From Pseudomonadota bacterium (GTDB taxonomy: Bacteria; Desulfobacterota; Desulfarculia; Adiutricales; JAGVGV01), in contig JAHJTB010000380.1 in NCBI GenBank assembly GCA_018830135.1, forward strand, positions 1 to 54,917: 54,917 nt of DNA, in the 5' to 3' direction. A program made the position numbers and the translations under genes. The notes under the pieces were generated by a model. It was not told the DNA's origin, searched no databases, and saw nothing but the letters and a program-made list of their open reading frames with translations. Positions 49,294 through 54,917 of this stretch are shown here, one piece after another. Each line of letters starts with the position of its first letter. Position 1 is the first letter of the stretch.

Positions 49294-50394
49294 ATGAGTC
49301 GGGAAGCGGCAAGTGAGACCCTGACGGCCCTCGATGGCCGGACCGAAAGGGACGGGAGGCGGACCGGTTTCCTGGTCGCGATCGGCCTCCTGGCCGGGGT
49401 CTCGCTGCTGTCCGTTTTCCTGGCCGCCCTGTTCGGGGCCTTCCCCATTCCGGTCCGGGGCGTGCTGGCTGTGATCGGCTCCGCCCTGGGCTGGAGCGGG
49501 GAAGCGTCCCTGGACCCGACCTGGAAGGTCATCGTCCTGGACATCCGTCTCAGCCGTATCTGCCTGTCCTGGGGGGTCGGCGCCGCCCTGTCCGTGGCCG
49601 GCGCCGTTTTCCAGGGCATTCTGCGCAACCCCCTGGCCGATCCCTTCACCCTGGGCGTTTCCACCGGCGCGGCCTTCGGCGCCTCCCTGGCCATCTACCT
49701 GGGCCTGGGCGGCTTGGTCCTGGTCACCGGCCTGGACCTGCTGCCTCTGGCCGCGCTGGCCGGGGCCCTGGCCGCGCTGGCCGCCGTGATCCTGCTCAGC
49801 CGGGTCGGCGGCTATCTGCGACGCGAAACCCTGGTCCTGGCGGGAATCGTCGTGGCCACCTTTCTGGCCGCCCTCATCTCGCTGCTCAAGGCCCTGGACG
49901 AGGAGTCGGTTTCGAACATCGTGTTTTGGATCATGGGCAGTTTTCAGGGCCGGGGCTGGAGCCACGTCGTGTTGTTCATACCCTATCTCGCCGTCGGCTT
50001 TTTAATCATCTGGCGCTATTCGCGGGAGCTGGACATCCTATCCCTGGGCGAGGTCCAGGCCCGGCAGCTCGGCATGGATGCCGGCCGGGTCCGGCTGGTC
50101 CTGCTGATCGGCGCCAGCCTGATCACCGGGGCCGCCGTCTCGGTCTCCGGCGTCATCGGGTTCGTCGGGCTGGTCGTGCCCCATCTGGTCCGCATGGTCC
50201 AGGGCGCCGAACACCGCCCCTTGCTGATCACCTCCGGCCTCCTGGGCGGCTTTCTTCTGCTCTGGTCGGACGTCATGGCCCGAACCATCCTGCCCGGCGG
50301 CGCGGAACTGCCGGTCGGCGTGGTCACGGCCCTCCTGGGCGGCCCCTTTTTCTGCCTGCTGCTCCGGCGCAAGGCGGCCGAGGACGTCCGATGA
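49294..50394 (+). CDS. btuC: FecCD-type ABC permease (corrinoid importer BtuC)
   Basis: Inner-membrane permease of 366 residues with the many hydrophobic helices of the FecCD/BtuC family. It has LDIRLSRICLSWGVGAALSVAGAVFQG (partial), RNPLADPFTLGVSTGAAFGA, LGEVQARQLGMD (cytoplasmic coupling region), SGVIGFVGLVVPHLVRM and ELPVGVVTALLGGPFF, all typical. The family transports both ferric siderophores and corrinoids; the riboswitch upstream and the cobalamin genes around favour corrinoids. It lies 13 bases after cbiK and overlaps the ATPase gene by four bases (ATGA). Confidence 0.9.
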   Translation: MSREAASETLTALDGRTERDGRRTGFLVAIGLLAGVSLLSVFLAALFGAFPIPVRGVLAVIGSALGWSGEASLDPTWKVIVLDIRLSRICLSWGVGAALSVAGAVFQGILRNPLADPFTLGVSTGAAFGASLAIYLGLGGLVLVTGLDLLPLAALAGALAALAAVILLSRVGGYLRRETLVLAGIVVATFLAALISLLKALDEESVSNIVFWIMGSFQGRGWSHVVLFIPYLAVGFLIIWRYSRELDILSLGEVQARQLGMDAGRVRLVLLIGASLITGAAVSVSGVIGFVGLVVPHLVRMVQGAEHRPLLITSGLLGGFLLLWSDVMARTILPGGAELPVGVVTALLGGPFFCLLLRRKAAEDVR

Positions 50395-51176
50395 TCCGAC
50401 TCCGGAACGTCAGTTGCGGCTACGGTCGGCGCCAGGTCCTCCAGGGCATCGACCTCGATTTCGCCAACGGCGAGATGGTCGGCGTTCTCGGGCCCAACGG
50501 CAGCGGCAAGACCACCCTGCTCCTGGCCATGTCCGGCGTGCTGCCCTTGAAAACCGGACAGATCGAAATCGGAGGGGCCTCCCTGTCAAACATGTCTCCC
50601 AAGGCCCAGGCCCGGCGCATGGCCTCCGTGCCCCAGCGCATCGAAAGGGCCTTCGACCTGCGTGTGCTCTCGGTCGTGCTCATGGGCCGATACCCCTACA
50701 TCTCCTTTCTGGGCGGGTATCAGGATCGCGACCGACGAATCGCTCTGGAGGCCATGAAGGACACGGGCACCGTGGATTTCAGGGACCGCCTGACCGGGCA
50801 GCTTTCAGGCGGCGAGTTCCAGCGTGTCATCATCGCCCGGGCCCTGGCCCAGCAGACCGACGTACTGCTTCTGGACGAAGCGACCTCCGGGCTGGACATC
50901 GCCCGCAAGGTCGAAATCTACGATCTGCTGCTGGAAAAAAACCGGGGTGGAGAGACCGTTGTTTCAGCCATTCACGATCTGAACCTGGCCGCCCTGTACT
51001 GCCGGCGGCTGGTTTTTTTGAAACAGGGCCGGATCGTCCTGGACGGTCCGGCCGAAGACGTGTTCACGGAAGAGAATCTGGCGGAGGTATATGGTGCCCG
51101 GATCAAGGTCGCCCCGCATCCGGAAACGGGGGCTCCTCAAGCTTTTCTTGTGCCTGGCGCTTCTATTTGCGGTTGA
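50391..51176 (+). CDS. btuD: ABC transporter ATP-binding protein (BtuD/FecE-like)
   Basis: Cytoplasmic ATPase of 261 residues that powers the BtuC permease. Walker A GPNGSGKTTLLLAM, Q-loop VPQRIERAF, signature LSGGEFQRVIIARALA, Walker B DVLLLDEATSGLD and H-loop AIHDLNLAALY are intact. The start overlaps the btuC stop (ATGA). The C-terminal 28 codons overlap the start of the substrate-binding protein gene, 86 bases in another frame. Confidence 0.93.
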   Translation: MIRLRNVSCGYGRRQVLQGIDLDFANGEMVGVLGPNGSGKTTLLLAMSGVLPLKTGQIEIGGASLSNMSPKAQARRMASVPQRIERAFDLRVLSVVLMGRYPYISFLGGYQDRDRRIALEAMKDTGTVDFRDRLTGQLSGGEFQRVIIARALAQQTDVLLLDEATSGLDIARKVEIYDLLLEKNRGGETVVSAIHDLNLAALYCRRLVFLKQGRIVLDGPAEDVFTEENLAEVYGARIKVAPHPETGAPQAFLVPGASICG

Positions 51177-52044
51177 GGCCCGAGCCCAGGTCGCGGTCCA
51201 GGACGATTCCGGACGGACGGTCCGCCTGGAATGTCCGGCCCGTCGGGTGATTGCGCTGTACGGGGCCTTCAACGAGATACTGGCGGCCATGGGACTCGAT
51301 GACCGCATCGTGGCCAGGACCGACGCCGACCGCCTGCCGCCGTCGATCGTGGGCAAACCGACCATCGGCACCCACATGCGGCCCAATATCGAACGGGTCC
51401 TGGGCTACAAGCCCGACCTGGTCTTGCAGATGGCCGGAAGGAAACAGGCCGCCGAGGCGGCTTCGGCCCTGAACCGTTTCGGGGTCGAGACGGCCGTGTT
51501 CCGGGTCGAGTCATTCGACGACCTGTTTTCAATCGCCAAGCGGGTCGGCATTCTGCTCGGGGCCGAGGAAAAAGCCGACGCACTGGTCCGGACCATGCGC
51601 CAAAGGCTGGACCGGGTCGCGGCGGCGGTTGCGCGAAAGTCGGGACCGGCGCCCCGGGTCTTTTTCGAGGTCCGCTATCCCAACCTGCTGGCGGCGGGCC
51701 AGACCTCCATGGTCAGCGACGTGATCCGTCGGGCCGGGGGAAGTAACTGCGCGACCGGGACGGACAAGCTCGTCCGGCTGGGGGAGGAGGAACTGCTTCG
51801 GATGGACCCCGACGTTTATCTGGTCCAGAAAGGGCCGATGAATCCGAATCCCGTCCCGCCGTCCACACGGCCGCACTATCGGACCCTCAGCGCCGTCAAG
51901 GCCGGCCGGGTCTTTATTGTCGACGAACAGGCATACTCCCGGCCGGGTCCGCGCAACGTGGACGCCGTGGAAGAATTGGCCGGGCTGCTCTACCCGAAGA
52001 TCGGGGCGGGCGGCCGGGCAGCGGAAGGAAAGGAAGAAAAATGA
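51091..52044 (+). CDS. btuF: Periplasmic corrinoid-binding protein (BtuF-like)
   Basis: Class III substrate-binding protein of 317 residues. N-terminal signal sequence with basic stretch (RSPRIRKRG) and hydrophobic core (LLKLFLCLALLFAV), cleavage near EARAQ. Mature part: VQDDSGRTVRLECPARRVIALYGA (partial), GYKPDLVLQMAG, YPNLLAAGQTSMVSDVI, MDPDVYLVQKG and AVKAGRVFIVDEQ, the layout of BtuF/FepB proteins. The ATG at 51091 has GGAGG at a good distance and lies 86 bases inside btuD. The ligand could be cobalamin, cobinamide or another corrinoid. Its stop overlaps cbiL by four bases. Confidence 0.88.
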   Translation: MVPGSRSPRIRKRGLLKLFLCLALLFAVEARAQVAVQDDSGRTVRLECPARRVIALYGAFNEILAAMGLDDRIVARTDADRLPPSIVGKPTIGTHMRPNIERVLGYKPDLVLQMAGRKQAAEAASALNRFGVETAVFRVESFDDLFSIAKRVGILLGAEEKADALVRTMRQRLDRVAAAVARKSGPAPRVFFEVRYPNLLAAGQTSMVSDVIRRAGGSNCATGTDKLVRLGEEELLRMDPDVYLVQKGPMNPNPVPPSTRPHYRTLSAVKAGRVFIVDEQAYSRPGPRNVDAVEELAGLLYPKIGAGGRAAEGKEEK

Positions 52045-52757
52045 AACCAGGAACCTTATATGGCATCGGCGTCGGGCCGGGCGACCCGGAGCTGATCACG
52101 ATCAAGGCGGTCCGGGCCCTGGAACGCGTGGACGTGGTCTATGCCGCCGCCTCGACCAAAAATGACTACTCCGTGGCCCTGGACATCGCCCGGCCATACC
52201 TTTCGAAGCATCCACGCATCGAAACCCTGGGCTTCCCCATGACCCGGGACGAGGCTGTGCTGGAAAAGGCCTGGCGGGAAAACGCCCAAGCCGTGGCCGC
52301 AACCCTGGCCCAAGGGAACCACGCCGCTTTTTTGACCCTGGGCGACCCCCTGCTATACAGCACCTTCGGTTATCTGCTGCGCACCCTCAAGGAAAGACAT
52401 CCCGAAGTCGTCTGCCAGATCATTCCCGGCATCACCTCTTTTCAGGCCGCCGCGGCCCGGACTCAGACCATCCTGGCCGAATCCGGGGAGAACATCGTTG
52501 TCACGTCGGGCGTGGGCCGGAACGAGACTCTGAAAACCATCCTCCAAAAAGTGGACAACGCCGTCATCCTGAAAACCTATCGGGACTTCGACCGGATCTG
52601 CGACACCCTCGAAGAACTGGACCTGGCCCGGGGAGCGGTCCTGGTCTCACGTTGCGGGCAGGAAGGCGAGCGCATCGAGCACGATGTCATGGGCCTTCGA
52701 GGCGAAAAGATGCCCTATCTTTCTCTGCTCATCGTCAAACGGTCCGGCTCCCGCTGA
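52041..52757 (+). CDS. cbiL: Precorrin-2/cobalt-factor II C20-methyltransferase CbiL
   Basis: SAM-dependent C-20 methylation that follows cobalt insertion by CbiK; 238 residues. Signature: LYGIGVGPGDPELITIKAVRA (partial), AAFLTLGDPLLYSTFGYLL, CQIIPGITSFQAAAARTQTI and NAVILKTYRDFDRI. It starts inside the btuF stop. Thus the first two enzymes of the cobalt-committed path (CbiK, CbiL) are in the riboswitch-controlled unit, while the later ones are in the preceding operon. Confidence 0.95.
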   Translation: MKPGTLYGIGVGPGDPELITIKAVRALERVDVVYAAASTKNDYSVALDIARPYLSKHPRIETLGFPMTRDEAVLEKAWRENAQAVAATLAQGNHAAFLTLGDPLLYSTFGYLLRTLKERHPEVVCQIIPGITSFQAAAARTQTILAESGENIVVTSGVGRNETLKTILQKVDNAVILKTYRDFDRICDTLEELDLARGAVLVSRCGQEGERIEHDVMGLRGEKMPYLSLLIVKRSGSR

Positions 52758-52787
52758 ACCGATCCTCGTGCCTCACGGAGCCAAACC

Positions 52788-53873
52788 TTGACCTCTCCCG
52801 CCCCCGCCGCCTCACGAAGCCGGTCCCGGAAAGCCGGGACCCCCAAAGGGGTCTGGGTCCTGGTCGTCGGGGCCTTTCTGATCGCCCTGGTCTTTCTGGT
52901 TCTGGCGCATCCGAACCCGGCCGAACTGCTCGAATCCAGATTCCTTTGGCGCAAGCTGGCCCTGCCCGTGTCCCGGACCGTGCTTTTCGTCTCCATGGGC
53001 CTCCTGGTCGGCCAACTCATAGAAGGCCTGGGCTGGACCACCCGCCTGGGGCGCCTGGCCTGGCCCCTGATCAACTGGGCCCGGCTGCCCGGTCAGGCCG
53101 GCGCGGCCTTTACCTCGGCCTTTGTTTCCGGCGTGCTGGCCAACACCATGCTCTACACCAGCTGGCAGGAAGGCCATGTGGACCGAAAGGGACTCATCCT
53201 GTCCAATCTGCTCAACGCCAGCCTGCCTGCCTACGTTCTGCACATGCCCACGACCCTGTTCATCGTCATCTCCCTGACCGGACGGGCCGGAGCCTGGTAC
53301 GTGGGCCTGACCCTGGCCGCGGCCGTGATCAGGATGGTCGGGGTGGCCGCGGTCAGCCGAGTGACCATGCCCGTCTGCGAGGCCTGTCGGTACGACGGCA
53401 CGGAACGGACCAGGCCCTGGCGCGAGGTCTGGGCCGAAACCTGGCCCAAGTTCAAGGTCCGGCTGTGGCGGATCGTTCTCGTAATCGTCCCGGTCTATCT
53501 CGGCGTGGCCCTCGTGGCCGAGTCCGGTTTTTTCGGCTGGTTGGAAAAAATTCTGGCTTCCTGGGTCGTCAGCTCGGTCGTTCCGGTCGAGGCCATGAGC
53601 GTGGTCATTTTTTCGGTGGTGGCCGAATTCACTTCCGGTTTCGCCGCCGCCGGCGCCCTGCTCGCCTCGGGCGCTCTGACCGTCAAGGCCGTCGTGGCCG
53701 CTCTCCTCATCGGCAACGTAATCGCGACGCCGGTGCGGGCTCTGAGACACCAGCTGCCCCATTATATGGGCATCTATTCTCCGGCCCTGGGAACGGAACT
53801 GCTGGCCATCGGGCAGACCACGCGCGTGATCAGCGTCATCCTGGTCGGCACGGCTTTTCTTCTGCTTTATTGA
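52788..53873 (+). CDS. Nucleoside-recognition (Gate) domain membrane protein, candidate cobalt/corrinoid-linked transporter
   Basis: Polytopic membrane protein of 361 residues with two Gate-domain halves like those in FeoB C-terminus and SpmA/B: FVSMGLLVGQLIEGLGW through FVSGVLANTMLYTSWQEG, and GVALVAESGFFGWLEKIL through VAEFTSGFAAAGALLASG, each with small-residue-rich helices. The middle loop contains CEACRYDG, a short Cys pair that might bind metal. The start is a TTG at 52788 with GGAG upstream; no ATG is available. The gene lies 30 bases after cbiL, in the riboswitch-controlled unit, suggesting a role linked to corrinoids or cobalt (inference); no other cobalt transporter is seen in the window. 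Confidence 0.75.
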   Translation: MTSPAPAASRSRSRKAGTPKGVWVLVVGAFLIALVFLVLAHPNPAELLESRFLWRKLALPVSRTVLFVSMGLLVGQLIEGLGWTTRLGRLAWPLINWARLPGQAGAAFTSAFVSGVLANTMLYTSWQEGHVDRKGLILSNLLNASLPAYVLHMPTTLFIVISLTGRAGAWYVGLTLAAAVIRMVGVAAVSRVTMPVCEACRYDGTERTRPWREVWAETWPKFKVRLWRIVLVIVPVYLGVALVAESGFFGWLEKILASWVVSSVVPVEAMSVVIFSVVAEFTSGFAAAGALLASGALTVKAVVAALLIGNVIATPVRALRHQLPHYMGIYSPALGTELLAIGQTTRVISVILVGTAFLLLY

Positions 53874-53907
53874 CCCGGTTCGGTCCTGATGATAGGGTGG
53901 TGACGAT

Positions 53908-54216
53908 ATGCGCGAGATGAAACCCGCCGATCTGACGCCCCAGGAACTGGCCGAAATCAAGGCCCTCGAGGCCCGGCTGGGGCGAGTGTGCCTGGTGGCC
54001 GTCCGGCCCGTCGAGGCCATGTACGCCGTCGAGGCCAAGCTGGAGCCCAATGTCTGGGTCCCCGTCGATCAGGTCTACCCCGAGTTCGAAAACCTGAACA
54101 GCTACTACCAGGACCGGGAGGATGCGGCCGCGACCAAGACCGCGCTGAAAAATCTGCTGCGCGGCCGGACCGATCTGAAGTCACGGAGACGGCCCATCCG
54201 TGTCCGGCGTATCTGA
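53908..54216 (+). CDS. Small hypothetical protein
   Basis: 102 residues, start ATG 53908 with AGGGTGG upstream. The N-terminal half is helical and charged (TPQELAEIKALEARLGRV), the middle is beta-rich (CLVAVRPVEAMYAVEAKL, then NVWVPVDQVYPE), and the C terminus is strongly basic (LKSRRRPIRVRRI). I do not recognise a family. It follows the Gate-domain gene by 34 bases on the same strand, so it may belong to the same operon. The overlap with the following open frame (54200) is small. Translation is supported by the spacing and codon use, but function is unknown. Confidence 0.55.
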   Translation: MREMKPADLTPQELAEIKALEARLGRVCLVAVRPVEAMYAVEAKLEPNVWVPVDQVYPEFENLNSYYQDREDAAATKTALKNLLRGRTDLKSRRRPIRVRRI

Positions 54217-54244
54217 TCCCTTCCCTGGGAATATGGAAGACGAG

Positions 54245-54766
54245 ATGAGGAACAACCCGCTCATTACCGCGTACGACGGACATCGGCCCGTCATCCACGC
54301 CCAGGCCTTTGTGGACGTCTCGGCCCGCCTGATCGGGCGGGTTCACATCAGCCCCGGAGCCAGCGTCTGGCCCATGGCCGTGCTTCGGGCCGACGACGAT
54401 GAAATCCGGGTCCAGGACCGGGCCGCCGTTCTGGACCTGGCCCTGCTCGAGGCCCCGGAAGGTCTGCCGGTCATCATCGAGGAGGAAGCCCTGGTCAGCC
54501 ACGGCGCCATGATCCACGGAGCCGTGGTCCGGGCCCGGGCCCTGGTCGGCATCGGAGCCATAGTCCTGGACGGCGCGGAAATCGGCGCGGGGGCCATCAT
54601 CGCCTCCGGCAGCCTGGTGACTCCCCGGACCAAAATCCCGGACCATGCCCTGGTCATGGGCTCGCCGGGCAAGGTCATCCGGGAGACCCGCCCCGAGGAA
54701 CGTCAGGCCGCCCGGGCCCAGATAACCGAACTGTACGATAAATCGCGCCGTTACATGTCCGGGTGA
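54245..54766 (+). CDS. Gamma-carbonic-anhydrase-like left-handed beta-helix protein
   Basis: 173 residues of the hexapeptide-repeat gamma-CA/acyltransferase-like group (LbH). Motifs: GRVHISPGASVWPMAVLRADDDEIRV (partial), VQDRAAVLD, VSHGAMIHGAVV, GAIVLDGAEIGAGAIIASGS and VMGSPGKVIRET, which match gamma-CA homologues such as YrdA/PaaY. Of the three zinc histidines, H86 and H91 are kept but the first is Asp64 (VLD instead of VLH), so zinc binding may be altered. The ATG at 54245 follows GGAAG at a suitable distance; ATG 54233 and GTG 54200 are alternatives. It is the last gene in the window. Confidence 0.82.
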   Translation: MRNNPLITAYDGHRPVIHAQAFVDVSARLIGRVHISPGASVWPMAVLRADDDEIRVQDRAAVLDLALLEAPEGLPVIIEEEALVSHGAMIHGAVVRARALVGIGAIVLDGAEIGAGAIIASGSLVTPRTKIPDHALVMGSPGKVIRETRPEERQAARAQITELYDKSRRYMSG

Positions 54767-54917
54767 GCCTTCGGTTCGGCAGCAATAATGGGTGAAAATT
54801 TTTATTGAGTGTTGGTGGTGGTTCCCGGGGGAGTGTGAAATAATTTTTCGTAAAGTCGTTTTGAGGGGGACGGGAGCCGGGTATCCGGTAACTAATTGAA
54901 ATATATACAAATAAATC

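Noticed and set aside
1-54917. tRNA, rRNA and CRISPR features
   Set aside because: No tRNA cloverleaf ends, rRNA core sequences or regularly spaced repeats were noticed on reading either strand; a tRNA/CRISPR program would be needed to exclude them fully.

Overview
This 54.9 kb window is GC-rich (my estimate about 60% or more) and gene-dense. Its content points to an anaerobic Desulfobacterota-type bacterium (former Deltaproteobacteria: sulfate-reducing or syntrophic fatty/aromatic acid degrader). The signs are many paralogous acyl-CoA dehydrogenases and crotonases, an HdrB-type CCG protein, the anaerobic cobalamin route with an exported CbiK cobaltochelatase, and a long-chain polyprenyl synthase. 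This assignment is inference from gene content; there is no rRNA or other marker in the window.

Layout. (1) 1-2 kb: the 3' part of a PTS enzyme I gene, then smpB. (2) 2-5 kb, minus strand: a crotonase, an O-methyltransferase and a membrane-anchored metallo-beta-lactamase-fold hydrolase, followed by a gene-free stretch with a degenerate dispersed repeat. (3) 5.6-15.8 kb: blocks of beta-oxidation genes on both strands (SDR, four acyl-CoA dehydrogenases, two crotonases, 3-hydroxyacyl-CoA dehydrogenase, SDR) with palindromic candidate operators in the divergent gaps. (4) 16-28.3 kb, plus strand: a long cluster headed by a GntR/FCD regulator. It encodes a B12-dependent acyl-CoA mutase catalytic subunit, an HMG-CoA-synthase-like/OB-fold protein, a thiolase, an acyl-CoA ligase, a two-subunit CoA-transferase, an acyl-CoA dehydrogenase, a divergent lipoate-ligase-like protein and an MmgE/PrpD protein. 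This is the best candidate for an undescribed catabolic pathway. (5) 28.3-38.6 kb: a mixed accessory region with an AbrB-like regulator, an AT-rich island, a small membrane protein, a radical SAM plus HdrB-like pair, an RNase Z-like hydrolase, a DUF3795-like protein, a polyprenyl diphosphate synthase, a deoxyribosyltransferase-like protein, a MenB-like crotonase and a REP-associated tyrosine transposase. (6) 38.7-54.8 kb, plus strand: anaerobic cobalamin biosynthesis in two transcription units. The first (cobD-cbiB-cbiA-cbiC-cbiD-cbiET-cbiF-cbiG-cbiH) starts from a good sigma70-like promoter without a riboswitch. The second (cbiK-btuC-btuD-btuF-cbiL-gate-domain membrane protein) has its own promoter, a cobalamin riboswitch and an intrinsic terminator. 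A small unknown gene and a gamma-carbonic-anhydrase-like gene follow.

How the genes fit together. The acyl-CoA genes supply activation (ligase, CoA-transferase), dehydrogenation, hydration, second oxidation and thiolysis. The mutase needs adenosylcobalamin, which the adjacent cobalamin cluster would help make. Precorrin-6A reductase (cbiJ), cobyric acid synthase (cbiP), the nucleotide-loop genes cobU/S/T and the mutase's B12-binding subunit are not in the window and must lie elsewhere if the pathways are complete. Many alternative reading frames are open because of the high GC content; only frames with recognisable protein families or good start context are listed.
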